From: Hyphomicrobiales bacterium
Lineage (GTDB): Bacteria; Pseudomonadota; Alphaproteobacteria; Rhizobiales; Beijerinckiaceae
Direction of reading: 5' to 3'
Assembly (NCBI GenBank): GCA_900473415.1
Contig: UCLR01000007.1
Span: 1 to 64,000 of the forward strand
DNA: 64,000 nt
Part shown: positions 54,101 to 60,690 of the stretch, piece after piece
How the letters are laid out: every line of letters begins with the position of its first letter
How positions within the stretch are numbered: the first letter of the stretch is position 1
Made by a program: the position numbers and the translations under genes
The notes under the pieces: generated by a model
Seen by the model: the letters and a program-made list of their open reading frames with translations, nothing else
Database searches by the model: none
What the model was told of the DNA's origin: nothing

Positions 54101-54921
54101 TCGATGCGAACGGCGATAAGTACACCATCACGAGCAGCAACGACCCCGCCTATCAGAACAACAACAGAGGCGACGCGATCATTCTCGATCCCGCGCAGTC
54201 GATCACGACCGCCGTCTTTGGCGGCCCGAACGGCGATGTGATGATCGGCAACGGGTTCAATAACATTCTTGACGGAGGCAACGGCAGCGACGCGCTCTAC
54301 GGCGGAGCCGGCAACGATACTCTTCGCGGAGACACGGACACCGACTTCCTCTCTGGCGGCGATGGGAATGACACGCTGGAAGGCGGCAACGGTAGCGACG
54401 TGCTGCTGGGCGGCGACGGCGACGACACTCTCATCGGCGGCACTGACAGCGATATCCTAGAGGGCGGCGCAGGCGTCGATACGATGGATGGAAACAACGG
54501 CGCCGATATCCTGTTTGGCGGTCTGGGCGCCGATATCCTGACCGGCGAGTCCGACTCCGACATCTTCGGCTATCGCTCTATGGCTGAAGGCGGCGATCGT
54601 ATCACCGACTTCAAGCAGAACAGCAACGCCGACAAGATCCAGGTGGAAATCGGGGGCTTCTTGGGCTTGGCGGCATCGGACTTCAACAACGATTTGTCGC
54701 TGAAAGCATCGTCCTTCAAAAAAGTGGACTCAGCAGGCGACGCCCAGACCGGAACCTTCTCCGCCGACCAGCACTTTATCTTCTTCGACGGGACCGGCGG
54801 CAACAACCCGTCGCTGCTCTACTACGATCCGACGCCGACCAGCGCCGGCGGCGACCGTGTCCTCCTCGCTCAGCTCGAGAACGGCGCGACGGTGACGGCC
54901 AGCGACATCATCCGCGCCTGA
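42127..54921 (+). CDS. lapA: Giant LapA/RTX-type adhesin with LapG-cleavable retention module
   Basis: About 4264 residues from ATG 42127; GTG three bases earlier is the alternative. In order: a retention module with the beta-rich LVILFQDQTALVLQQFFDP segment and a PAAG candidate cut site (119-122); about 14 T1SS-143/DUF5801-like repeats of 150-180 residues (about 175-2400; each has NSDDAN-type, YTFTL, DHLG and TDADGD segments); RTX blocks (GGxGxDxL) near 2460-2540, 2620, 2840-2890, 3060, 3180-3270 and 3450-3500; a cadherin/VCBS-like domain (about 3680-3790); a cadherin domain (about 3790-3900); an Ig-like unit; and the final RTX block (about 4035-4145) with the C-terminal secretion signal. 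The retained form plugs the outer-membrane channel; LapG cleavage frees it. Export is by the LapBCE homologues nearby. The frame is intact; a 6.2-kb open frame on the opposite strand is a coding shadow. Confidence 0.95.
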   Translation: MNAPFILAQASVPGGATAGSTASVKLVKPADGSAVVLRVDPGMRLDFSGIANDQIVMVRSGDRLVILFQDQTALVLQQFFDPLGRPAAGIGIEIGSGQNISGAQFADMFPISTDQAVLPAAGPASSSGSVGSALAATDPNFAPTNTQRDGTALLADEDGAAGRELGALAEGNIPTVAAAQSAIVVDEDGLGGSDGGIGDVAGNAIIVNGRITLAFGADGASPTTPIIFTDGPTSLASAGLPVTLSWDQANLTLTGATANGPVFTLVITNFLTGDYTFTLLAPLDHPLANADDSLTIELPFIIQDGSGDRAAGSLSVTINDDTPDAAPIAAQSLAETTGGEGNAFITAVASSSLNIDWNSDDANTNIGPIDRKVAFAAGVSAPAGLTSNSEAISYAFNGERTLLTATAGGRTIFTIQLSDLANGSYTFTLLDNLDHLGAGAALQALGFAVVATDADGDTVPNSFTVNIVDDVPVAGAIAAQTLSEMTAGSSEGEGQSEEQGEGQGEGEEAGNGFIGSDVTASLNIDWNSDDANTNSGAIDRKVAFAAGLSAPESLTSNGEAISYSFNADRTQLTATAGGRTVFTVQLSDAGNGSYTFTLLDNIDHLGASAASQALGFAIVATDADGDSVNTGFTVNVTDDVPTAGFIVAQTVAESTGGKGNAFITVIATSSLNIDWNSDDANTNAGAIDRKIAFAAGVSAPEGLTSNGEAISYGFNADRTLLTATAGGRTIFTVQLSDAGNGNYTFTLSDNIDHLGASAASQALGFAIVATDADGDAVPSNFTVNVIDDVPTAAPIADETVAETTGGEGNAFVTAIATSSLNIDWNSDDANPGAGVIDRKVAFAAGLSAPTGLTSNGEAISYGFNADRTLLTATAGGRTIFTVQLSDAGNGAYTFTLSDNLDHLGASAASQALGFAIVATDADGDAVPSSFNINVTDDVPTTAAIGAQTVAEVTASGGSNAFQAQTLSAISLNIDWSSDEANPGVGAIDRSVAFAGNSVSTLNALGLTSNGQALSYALSSGNTVLTASAGGRTIFTVQLSDAGNGSYTFTLSDNIDHLGANAASLALGFAVVATDADGDSVNTGFTVNVVDDVPVITNSVAGFVDEEGLSGSGNSDSEHSYPGDLAGTATTVTASLEVDWNADDHNSGSANRSLAFNGFVNGQNATYGAGTNLTSDGQQVKIWVVGTTLYGFVGNNPPNANTAPSAGQRVFTVTLDDTTGNYSFTLHDNLDHPVAGSEDDIVLSFGFRATDSDGDSAAASFSVSVDDDGPHFTSAPDARTVDEEFINLSGNIGLEHNYPGDVLFDFASASGDLNIAWGLDDNNSGAADRSVAFLNVANNQAVTYGNAAATLASNGATVRFVRVSATEILGIADDDNDGLVSAGGRRVFRVTLSDEDSGSYRFEALDNLDHPLANIEDNIVLNFGVRATDADGDSVDASFSVAVNDDAPRIGNPESEFVDEDDLANGNDSPPKDSLVHTGDLEIAWGMDDNNTGTTHNRSVAFTTSSAPAGLTSNGEAISYSVSADGLTLTASAGSPARTVFTITLSDNGSGSYTFTLSDNIDHAASGPNDASRALSFGFRATDSDGDSASSSFSVTIADDRPEIGNPVASAVTENTSGPAGSEVFVAASAGGSLAIAWGADDANPNTGAIDRSVSFSSSIDTGDMVRTSTGATLTSNGVTVRFLRVSATEILGVANDNGGALDATDRLVFRVTLSDANNGSYSFELLDNVDHVGSQQGSSLRLDFDFVARDADGDTASDDFSVTINDDQGRPSIAPVATQSVTEATSTASSNAFTPASLNNIALGISWGADDANPGAGSIDRSIAFAGNTVATFNALGLTSNGQALNYVLSAGDTLLTAKAGGRTVFTVQLSDAGSGSYTFTLSDNIDHFGANAARLALGFGFVARDADGDTATSSFTVNVSDDVPTAGPVTAQTLAEVTASGASNAFQAQTLSGISLNIDWNSDDANPGVGAVDRKVGFDPALDGSSPAGLTSNGVGLRYVLSADGATLTAYRFDGANYIGSSGGILAGGAQPPAGARVFTISLSDAQNGSYSFTLLDNLDHTGANAASLGLSFGFIARDADGDLVSSSFTVNVTDDAPLFSAASAGTASVDESGLPLASVATASLNIDWNSDEGAAKTLKFLPDGNGGHILPTGLTSDGVALAYEVQTDAEGNHRLVAFKQGDSAANPVFVVSFTEQGSPVYSFGLFQNLDHPAGGGTTALPISFTVRATDDDGDFIDRSFTVNVSDDVPTAGAAPATASIDEDERIAAAGGTVSESGTFAIAWGGDGARSLVAGTSVAVSGLASAATLSSGGQAVSFGYLNGVLVGYVGATVPDSLSDARVVLSVEFSTAGTGSYSFTLRQPLDHSGAPGTPIELGFTVTATDYDGDDAVTSLAVRIDAAGSISSINYAALQTGVFVNLDGAAHTGLNAQVVAGDTATDVQGASPKIVGVDNVSGIATAVGGAGDDILFGGAEANVLTGNGGADELHGLGAADQLYGMAGDDTLYGGEGNDTLRGGGGSDKVYGGADNDTIEGGLDAGMTGYTNALFDGGEGFDRMIVKGLAVGQTVVADMAARTITGGVYLGSGNQIANLERLENGNPESIHVEFHGDANANELIGGDRSDLLEGRGGNDLLEGKGGDDTFLYAQSDGDDTVSGGDGIDTLVLAKGDPAGPGRNTYLSGNATGFTAVVSDDQAGTTAVGEGTVTTTGVEKVELTLGDYEWAIIGTSGAGGYLTGVTNVTVTGAETGNVLSSAYLSSATKLAADLKGGDDSFGAGNQSVAADVDGGAGIDFVSYSQLSNPRVVIDLDAGTADRFNNTTNALIATDRIVNFENAEGTINNDTIYGEEGVNRLQGNAGNDILVGRGGDDLLEGGAGSDVLYGNNFSLNPTGSDLGPTTGENDRAVYRGPAASYVVTFNAGLGAWQVTALASAPEYDPGGANTDTLYGIEGIDFDGNVDFNLDPATAPVQVYSGATLIGTYASIQQANDAPTTLAGMRILIAGTIVGELATLTKDNLVVEGQADDTGIVLALGAGASDVTLVGTAPINVIGNADSNVIAGNDGANEIAGGSAGDTLSGGGGGDTFRLGADLVLSSGTRDIELGDGSTRALSVAGLAGTMDPTDGGTGSDAILLDKGAGSGFVYDAYTATSYLKNIESIVGTDGNDIILVPANYASNNPGGGIVLDGGAGNDALGGGAGSDTLIGGAGNDLLSGLGGDDTLNGDDNDDELWGGAGADTLNGDAGNDTLIGGAGNDILNGGAGDDLFVYNPGNGAGIVGDGSDLIDGGIGTDKLKVTRLAAEQNRYDVTATVAGFDLTVNNFAGPAEATLVTTGVEKVEIELKGNEQVVLTGNLTGVDVHVDGNAEGNSLFLNQLALIGSVTANLGGGGDEVYGGSHTTGAVVDGGDGVDTANYGIVNGAVTIDLAAGTAVRSNATDTILNFENVVGTAGNDTIRGSAAANILQGGAGNDLIEGRGGDDILIGGEGNDTIVHTAGDGYDRVDGGSETGSAYPDYDVLVVNGDATARSYTLSRVIGGDEILPGTGSDATDILVSYAGGGIRADEIERVVFNAGNAGDTLTIGNIENTAIAMSTIVFSGGAGDDVLDLSTANLAGRTVVFNDQDVVTSGDTDLIKLGGSWADYTVSRAGDVYTVAHKVTGATVKTTNIETFQFAGSGQTLTLEQMINDAPMANADAFVTSEDTVAAILKSVLLGNDTDLDGDTLDLTGVSGLSALGAAVTIVGNEVRYDPTAVAALNALRLPSDTLQDSFTYTVSDGRGGTATGTVSLTIQGANDRPHDISLSAPSIAENNAANAVIGLLSTADVDTGDSHSYTLSGTHASLFAISGNQLLAAGPFDYETAPVLAGGGRGYSVDVTSTDAGGLSWTETFIVQVTDVNETPVPITVASASAQYAFVDGVPTPDKFNLNMASLFSGGQGALTYTVQHIAGGAIWGWEQINGSVISGDPTNGQVGLYVAKITATDSLGQVASNYVAFSALDANGDKYTITSSNDPAYQNNNRGDAIILDPAQSITTAVFGGPNGDVMIGNGFNNILDGGNGSDALYGGAGNDTLRGDTDTDFLSGGDGNDTLEGGNGSDVLLGGDGDDTLIGGTDSDILEGGAGVDTMDGNNGADILFGGLGADILTGESDSDIFGYRSMAEGGDRITDFKQNSNADKIQVEIGGFLGLAASDFNNDLSLKASSFKKVDSAGDAQTGTFSADQHFIFFDGTGGNNPSLLYYDPTPTSAGGDRVLLAQLENGATVTASDIIRA
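42481..42492 (+). other. Candidate LapG cleavage site (PAAG) in the adhesin
   Basis: The codons read P-A-A-G within the VLPAAGPASSS linker at residues 119-122, directly after the folded N-terminal module. LapG cuts between the two alanines of a [T/A/P]AAG site in known substrates. A second PAAG lies at residues 86-89 inside the folded part and is less likely. Confidence 0.7.
43084..49335 (+). repeat. Tandem T1SS-143/DUF5801-type repeat array
   Basis: Thirteen repeat boundaries (a (V/N)DD-x-P codon block) occur at 43084, 43528, 44038, 44485, 44932, 45394, 45922, 46456, 46915, 47422, 47890, 48412 and 48868. Periods are 444-534 bases; one further unit precedes the first boundary. Units 2-5 are almost identical over long DNA stretches, which indicates recent duplication and a potential for copy-number change. 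Confidence 0.9.
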
Positions 54922-54947
54922 CCCACCGCAAGATGACCGGACGACCA

Positions 54948-54982
54948 GGCGGAGGCCCCACTGGGCCTCCGCCTTTTCTTTT
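54948..54982 (+). terminator. Rho-independent terminator of the adhesin gene
   Basis: An 11-bp stem (GGCGGAGGCCC and complement) with a 4-base loop is followed by TTTTCTTTT, 27 bases after the stop. Confidence 0.95.
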
Positions 54983-55353
54983 GGCGCCGGATCGGCGCTG
55001 CGGCAGCGATCGGAAGGGCGCTGCGTCTTCCGCTCTATGCTCGTGGCGCTGGATCGACCGTGCCGCGCGCTTTCCGCGTCGAGCCGGCGTTTCCAGCTGC
55101 GGCCACGAGGCGCGGACATAACCCGCCATGCCAGTCGGGAACGAGACTGGCCAGCCTTCGTCCGAGGCTCGGCCGTCGCAGCCGCAGAAACTTCCAGAGC
55201 CTCGGCGCCGTCGCGCCCCACGCGCTCCGCCAAACGGGGCCGAGGCGTCAGCGAGTCCGGGCTCGATCGGACTGCGCCGGTCCAACCTAGGGCATCGCCA
55301 GCTTCGGAGTAGGATGCGACCTCGCGCGAGGCGCTTGGACACGCCATCACGCC

Positions 55354-55382
55354 AAAAAAGGACGGCGCCCGTTGGGGCGCCG
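55354..55382 (-). terminator. Rho-independent terminator of the lapEBC-like gene set
   Basis: On the minus strand an 8-bp GGCGCCC-type stem with a 4-base loop is followed by a six-T run. It lies 40 bases after the LapC stop. Confidence 0.9.
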
Positions 55383-55422
55383 CCTCGGGAATTCGCGATG
55401 TCAGGGCTCGGCTTGCCGGCCG

Positions 55423-56739
55423 TCAGCGCTCGCGCAGCGCCTCGGTCCGAACCTTCGTGACCGGCTTCAGCATATAGGCCAGCACGCTCTTGTGTCCCGT
55501 CAGGACCTCGATCGTTCCGACCATGCCCGGGATGATCGGCAAGGGGGCGTTCTCCGTGCCGAGATGGTTCTTCGTCGTGCGCACGGTCACGCGATAGAAG
55601 GTCTCGCCCTTGTCGGTCGACGAGGTGTCGGCGCTGATGCGCTCGACATTGCCGTGAAGCGACCCGTAGATCGTGGGATCATAGGCCGTGATCTTGACCA
55701 CGGCGGGCTGGTCCGGGCGGATGAAGGCGATATCGGACGGCCGGACCTGCGCCTCCACCAGCAAGGTGTCGTCGAGCGGAACGATCTCGACGAGGTGCTG
55801 GCCCGGCTGCAGCACGGCGCCGATGGTCGCCACATTGACCTTGTTGACGATGCCGTAGACCGGCGCGCGCAGGTCAGTGCGCTTCACCCGGTCCTGGGCG
55901 GCCTTGATGGTCTCGTCGAGAACGGCCAGGTCGCCGCGGCTCTTGACCAGCTCTTCCTCAGCGAGCGCGCGGAAAGTCGCGGTCGCGCTCCCCCTGCGTG
56001 AGGCGGCCTCGTCAATTGCCAGCTCGATGCGGGCGAGCGATGCCTTGGCGACGTCGAGCTGGCCCCGACCATCGGTGACCTGTCGCTCGAGCCGCAGCAT
56101 CTCGATCTCCGGCACCACCTTGGACTGGTGGAGGCGTCGCGTCAGCGTGACTTCGCGCGCCAGCAACTCGGCCGTCGCGCTCAGGCGCTGCTCCTGGGCG
56201 CGAAGCTCGTCGCGCTCACGCCGACGCTGCTCTTCCTGCTGTCGTAGCACCTCGACGTCCTGGGCGAGCTTGCGCGCCCTGGCCTCGAACAGCGACAGCT
56301 CGAGCGCGACCACGCGCGCGAAATCGCGCTCCAGCGCAGGGTCGAATTCGAGCTTCTCCGCCCCGCTCGCCTCGGCAGCGAGGCGGGCGGCACGGGCGAC
56401 GAGGGCGCCGCGGCGCTCGCTGACCTCGCCGAGCTGAGCGGCGAAGCTGGTCGGGTCGATCCGCATCAGCACCTGCCCGCGCTGTACGATCGCGCCCTCG
56501 CGGATATCGATCGACTCGACGATCCCGCCTTCGAGCGTCTGCAGAATCTGGATCTGGCGCGAGGGAACCACCTTGGCCTCGCCACGCGTCACCTCGTCCA
56601 GCACGGCGAAGGAGGCCCAGGCGAGCCCCACCACCAGAAGGGCGAGGCAGACGCGGATCAGGATGCGATAGGTCTTCGGCGTCCGCAGCTCGATCGCGGC
56701 GCGGACGTCGTTCGCATAGACGAAATCAGTTGCCCGCAT
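55423..56739 (-). CDS. lapC: Type I secretion membrane-fusion protein (LapC/HlyD family)
   Basis: A 438-residue adaptor. A membrane helix (about 28-50) is followed by the lipoyl half-motif QTLEGGIVESIDIREG and a long coiled coil (about 110-290). The second lipoyl half and beta-barrel end in the PGMVGTIEVLTG segment. GGAGG lies close to the ATG and the gene overlaps the ABC gene by 14 bases. It joins the LapB-like exporter to the LapE-like channel. It is distinct from the HlyD encoded at 4.6-6.0 kb. Confidence 0.94.
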   Translation of the reverse strand: MRATDFVYANDVRAAIELRTPKTYRILIRVCLALLVVGLAWASFAVLDEVTRGEAKVVPSRQIQILQTLEGGIVESIDIREGAIVQRGQVLMRIDPTSFAAQLGEVSERRGALVARAARLAAEASGAEKLEFDPALERDFARVVALELSLFEARARKLAQDVEVLRQQEEQRRRERDELRAQEQRLSATAELLAREVTLTRRLHQSKVVPEIEMLRLERQVTDGRGQLDVAKASLARIELAIDEAASRRGSATATFRALAEEELVKSRGDLAVLDETIKAAQDRVKRTDLRAPVYGIVNKVNVATIGAVLQPGQHLVEIVPLDDTLLVEAQVRPSDIAFIRPDQPAVVKITAYDPTIYGSLHGNVERISADTSSTDKGETFYRVTVRTTKNHLGTENAPLPIIPGMVGTIEVLTGHKSVLAYMLKPVTKVRTEALRER

Positions 56740-58924
56740 GCGCCGCTCCTCCCTGCTGGCCGCGGTTTGACTTGGCCAGTTCCGTCAGGATGCGGTCGCG
56801 CGGACCATCAGCGATGATGCGGCCATGCTCGAAGACGATGAGCCGGTCGACGAAACGAAGCAGCGAGACGCGGTGGGTGCTGACGACGAACGTGCTGTCA
56901 CGGCCGAGTACCGTGTTCAGCCCGGCGCAGAACTCGGCCTCGCTGCTCATGTCGAGCGCGCTGGTGGGCTCGTCCATGAACAGGATCTTGGGGTTGCGGA
57001 TTAGCACGCGAGCAAGGGCCACAGATTGTCGCTGCCCGCCCGAGAGGCTGCGCCCGCCCTCTGCGACCGCCATGTCATAGCCGTCCGGGTGCTGCCCGAT
57101 GAAATCCTCGACGCCGGCGAGGCGTCCGGCTTCGACGACTTCGGCGTCGGTGGATGCCGGGCGACCGACGACGATGTTCTCGCGCACGGTGCCGAAGAAG
57201 AGCTGGACGTCCTGAAGCACGATCCCGATGCCGGAACGGATGTCGGCCGGATCGTATTGGCGCAGATCGACGCCATCGACCAGAACCTGCCCCTCGTCCG
57301 GCTCGTAGAGGGCCGAGAGCAGGCGCCCGACGGTGGTCTTGCCCGAACCGATGCGGCCGACGATGCCGACGCGCTCGCCGGGATTGATCGTGAAGCTGAC
57401 GCGGTCGAGCGCCTTGGTCTTCGTCCCCGGATAGCTGAAGGACACGTTCTGGAAGCTGATCGAGCCCTTGGCGACCTGGCGCGCCACGAAGACCCTGTCC
57501 TTGGGCCGCTCGGTGTCGAGCGCCATGATGCGGTCGATCGCCTGGAGCGACTGCGAGGTCTGCGCGCCACGGGTCATCATCGCGGCGATATTCGTTAAGG
57601 GCGACAGGATGCGACCGATCAACATGTTCGCCGCCACGAGTCCGCCAACGCTGATCGTGTTGTTCATCACCAGGAAGACACCGGCGACGATCAGGATGAG
57701 TTGCGCCGCCTGCTGCGCCGCGTTCGAAAGTGTGAGCGCAAGCGAGGACCAGTAATGGACTGCCTCACCGGAACGGGCAGAGGCCGCGACCGACCGCTCC
57801 CATACCGATTGCATCCTTCCTTCCGCGCCGAGAACCTTCACCGTCTCGAGGCTTGCAATCGATTCGACCAACACGCCGTGACGGGCGGCCGCCTCGGCTT
57901 GGAGCTCCTTCATCGCCCGCTCCATGGGGCGTTGGATCAACAGGCCGATGCCGATGATCACCGGCAGTACCAGCACCGGAATCCAGGCGAGCGGTCCGAC
58001 GGTGATGAACATGAGTGCAACAAACAGAATAGCGAAGATCAGGTCCGTTACCGAGATCAGCGTGGACGAGGTAAAGAACTCCCGCACGCTGTCGAAATCG
58101 CGGATTTGGTTGGCGAGAACACCGACGCTGTTCGGTCTCGCCCGCATCTTCAGGCCGAGGACGTGTTCGAAGATGTTCGAGGCGAGGACGACATCCGCTT
58201 GCTTGCCCGTGAGGTCGATCATCCGGCTGCGGGCAATCCGCAGCACGACGTCGAAGGCGAACGACAGGGCGACGCCGATGGCCAGCGCGATCAGCGAGGA
58301 AACGGCATAATTGGGCAAAACTCGGTCATAGACCGCCATGACGAACAGCGGGAAGACTAGCGCCAGCATGTTGATGAGGAAGGCGCTGAGACCGATGTGA
58401 ACGTAGTTCGAGCGAAATTTTCCGACGACCGACCAGAACCAGTGTGCGGTGGCGATGTCTTTGAGGATCTCGCGCCGACCCGTCGCGAGCGGCTTGGGGC
58501 GGACGAAAAAGACGAGGCCCGAATAGCGCGCCTGTAGGATTGCGATCGGAACGTCCTCGAGCCGAGCGCTATCGGTCGAGCAATCGACAATATGAGCGCG
58601 GCCCGCCTGCGGATCGATGGCCTTCAGCACTGCGATACCATCCAGCAACACAAGAACGGCAGGCAGCACCAGAGCAGGGATATCGGAGAGAGAGCGCCCT
58701 TGAGCGATGGCCTCGAGATTGGCTCGCTCGGCCGCCCGAGGGAATAGTTCCGCAGTGAGGCGGCCATCGACGAGTGGAAGGCCGGATTTGATCGCTTCGG
58801 CGCCCACGGAACGGCCGTAATGCGCAGAAGTAATGAGCAGCGCTTGTAGAAGTTGGTCGGTAATATATGGAGATTGGTTCTGCTGACGTGCTTCTGAAGC
58901 GGCTTTCATTTCTGCTAACGACAT
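56726..58924 (-). CDS. lapB: Type I secretion ABC exporter with C39-like domain (LapB family)
   Basis: A 732-residue half-transporter. The N-terminal C39-like domain (about residues 18-140) lacks the catalytic cysteine (its start reads DQLLQALLITSAHYGR), so it binds cargo rather than cutting it. A six-helix membrane domain spans about 165-450. The ATPase has Walker A GRIGSGKTT (near 526), signature LSGGQRQSVALARVL (near 628) and Walker B ILFMDEPTSALD (near 650). A consensus AGGAGG precedes the ATG. This architecture marks exporters of large RTX adhesins, so the giant adhesin is the expected substrate. Confidence 0.95.
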   Translation of the reverse strand: MSLAEMKAASEARQQNQSPYITDQLLQALLITSAHYGRSVGAEAIKSGLPLVDGRLTAELFPRAAERANLEAIAQGRSLSDIPALVLPAVLVLLDGIAVLKAIDPQAGRAHIVDCSTDSARLEDVPIAILQARYSGLVFFVRPKPLATGRREILKDIATAHWFWSVVGKFRSNYVHIGLSAFLINMLALVFPLFVMAVYDRVLPNYAVSSLIALAIGVALSFAFDVVLRIARSRMIDLTGKQADVVLASNIFEHVLGLKMRARPNSVGVLANQIRDFDSVREFFTSSTLISVTDLIFAILFVALMFITVGPLAWIPVLVLPVIIGIGLLIQRPMERAMKELQAEAAARHGVLVESIASLETVKVLGAEGRMQSVWERSVAASARSGEAVHYWSSLALTLSNAAQQAAQLILIVAGVFLVMNNTISVGGLVAANMLIGRILSPLTNIAAMMTRGAQTSQSLQAIDRIMALDTERPKDRVFVARQVAKGSISFQNVSFSYPGTKTKALDRVSFTINPGERVGIVGRIGSGKTTVGRLLSALYEPDEGQVLVDGVDLRQYDPADIRSGIGIVLQDVQLFFGTVRENIVVGRPASTDAEVVEAGRLAGVEDFIGQHPDGYDMAVAEGGRSLSGGQRQSVALARVLIRNPKILFMDEPTSALDMSSEAEFCAGLNTVLGRDSTFVVSTHRVSLLRFVDRLIVFEHGRIIADGPRDRILTELAKSNRGQQGGAAHAGN

Positions 58925-59017
58925 CAGTAATTCCTCCTGATGCCGCTATTGCATAGATTTTGACGCATTTTTCTGCGCTCTTAATAGATAGTTAAGAACG
59001 ATTCCCGAGATCGACGC

Positions 59018-60379
59018 TCAACGCAGGGGCGAAGCGAAGATGTCGGGGAACAGATTGCGCTGCTGCTCGGCACGCAAGCGCGACTCCTCCGGAGGGGTGA
59101 TGTTCAGACGGCTTAGGAGGCGGCCGGATGTTGCGAGTAGCTGATAGTCCGCAAAAACGGCAACCATGCGCGCAGAAGCCAGTGAGAGCTTGGCGTTGAA
59201 GATGCCGTTCTCAGCGTTAAGCAAGTCGAGCAGCGTCCGCTGCCCCAGCTCGTATTCCGACCGATAGGCCTTCACGACCGTCTCTGCCGCCGCGACCTGC
59301 GCGACCAGGGAGGTGACCCGCGCCCCTGAATTCGCGCGGGCAGCCCACGCTCGGTCGACGCTTTCGAAAGCTGACCGGCGCAATGCGTCGAGACGCAGCT
59401 GCTGTTCCGTTACGCGTTCGGACAATTCGCTGCGTCGCGCTGCGCGCGTGCCGCCGTCGAAAACATCCCAGGACAACGCAATCTTGGCGGTGGCGTCATC
59501 GAAACGCCCGGTTCGCTCGCTGGAGTTGCGGCCGCTGCTGGCGCGCCCTTCGAGCGCGACGGTCGGCAGCATTGGTCCAAGCGCGGCGTCATAAGCGCGC
59601 TGGGAGGCCGTCACATCCGAATGAGACGCGAGCAGGGTCGGATTGCTCTTGAGGGTCAGTTCGAGCGCCTCCTTCTTGTTGGCAGGAAGGCCGCCGATGC
59701 GCGGGGGTGACTTCAACGCCAGTGGCTCCTTGCCCACCGTCCGGCGAAATGCAGCGTTTGCCTCTTCAAGACGAATCTTCAGCTCGGCCTCGATGGCGAG
59801 CGCGGCTTCGAGCCTCTCCCGAACCTGTTCGCGATCGCCAACGCCGGCGCGACCGCCTTCGAAGCGCGATTCAACATTCTGACCCAGATCCCGATGGACC
59901 TGGATGTTTCGCCGAGCCGCTGCCAGGGATTCCGAGTAGCGGATGATGTCGACAAAAGCCTCGATAGTATCGAGGGCAGTCAGCTCGGCGCGCTCGAAGG
60001 TTCTCCATGCCGCAGCGTCTGATCGTGCCATTTGCCGATAGATCTCGTTGATCGTGGCGCCGCCATCAAAGAGCAGCTGCCGCACAACCACGCCGCCTTC
60101 GCCGCCGCGGCGCCAGTCATCGTCTTTGGCGCTCGGAATGCTGTCGAAGCGGCGTCCTCGCTCAAAACCCGCTTCGCCATAAAGCCGGACTTGCGGCAAA
60201 AGACCGCCCTGAGCTTGTCGGACCTCGAGATCAACTGCCCTACGGTTGGCCGCAGCTTCGCCAATTCGCGGGTTGGTTGAAACGGCTTCCCTAATCGCCT
60301 GATCGAGCGACATTGCTTGCGACACGGCAGGGCACATCAAGAAAGCGGCTGTCGCCGCCCACTGGAAGATTCGCAACAT
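59018..60379 (-). CDS. lapE: TolC-family outer-membrane channel (LapE-like)
   Basis: A 453-residue protein. It has a signal peptide (cleavage after about residue 22, SQA), two TolC repeats with long helices (about 30-215 and 225-430) and the VVKAYRSEYELGQRTLLDLLNAENGIFNAK segment (only key parts given) typical of the family. It lies 93 bases upstream of the LapB-like gene on the same strand. It supplies the outer-membrane pore in which a LapA-type adhesin is held by its retention module. It may also serve the other exporter, whose operon has no channel gene (inference). Confidence 0.94.
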   Translation of the reverse strand: MLRIFQWAATAAFLMCPAVSQAMSLDQAIREAVSTNPRIGEAAANRRAVDLEVRQAQGGLLPQVRLYGEAGFERGRRFDSIPSAKDDDWRRGGEGGVVVRQLLFDGGATINEIYRQMARSDAAAWRTFERAELTALDTIEAFVDIIRYSESLAAARRNIQVHRDLGQNVESRFEGGRAGVGDREQVRERLEAALAIEAELKIRLEEANAAFRRTVGKEPLALKSPPRIGGLPANKKEALELTLKSNPTLLASHSDVTASQRAYDAALGPMLPTVALEGRASSGRNSSERTGRFDDATAKIALSWDVFDGGTRAARRSELSERVTEQQLRLDALRRSAFESVDRAWAARANSGARVTSLVAQVAAAETVVKAYRSEYELGQRTLLDLLNAENGIFNAKLSLASARMVAVFADYQLLATSGRLLSRLNITPPEESRLRAEQQRNLFPDIFASPLR

Positions 60380-60690
60380 TTTGCCCTGCCCCAGAGAAAT
60401 TAGTCGTTAGTCAGTCCCCTGTTGCGATCGGATAGCCAAACCCTACGGAAATGCAACATCCGTTTTGGATTTTATTGAATTTTTACGTTAATTTGCACGG
60501 AATTCCGTGCTGATTGTGCAGCGGCGTTGCGGCTCGGCGCTTCTTGGCTCCCGAACTGCATGGGGCTTGTCTCGACCCTATCGGGGCGCCGGGCTTTATG
60601 CCACCCGATATCGAGGCTTCGGTCATGAACGAGCCCGCTGGCTGGCGGGCATAAAGACGGCGGGCCTGGCTGCCATGAGTAGGAGTGCTA
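60380..60690. other. lapE promoter gap up to the IS element
   Basis: The 110 bases next to lapE are AT-rich and likely hold its promoter. The remainder up to the IS is GC-rich, with a GCCCGC/GCGGGC hairpin at 60633-60650 and no gene. Confidence 0.55.
60495..60510. promoter_or_regulatory. 16-bp perfect palindrome upstream of lapE
   Basis: GCACGGAATTCCGTGC lies 116 bases upstream of the lapE start and is perfectly self-complementary. It is flanked by an AT-rich tract (60460-60494). It is a candidate operator for the exporter genes. Confidence 0.6.

Larger units (their letters stand above)
54922..55422. other. Convergent gap between adhesin and LapC genes
   Basis: About 500 bases with no supported gene. 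It contains a terminator for each strand near its edges. The middle (about 54990-55350) is GC-rich with open frames on several phases but no start with a ribosome site. Confidence 0.6.

Noticed and set aside
49500-54560. Short regularly spaced DNA repeats that could look like a CRISPR array or minisatellite
   Set aside because: They encode in-frame Gly-Gly-x-Gly-Asn-Asp RTX nonapeptides; no constant repeat with unique spacers.
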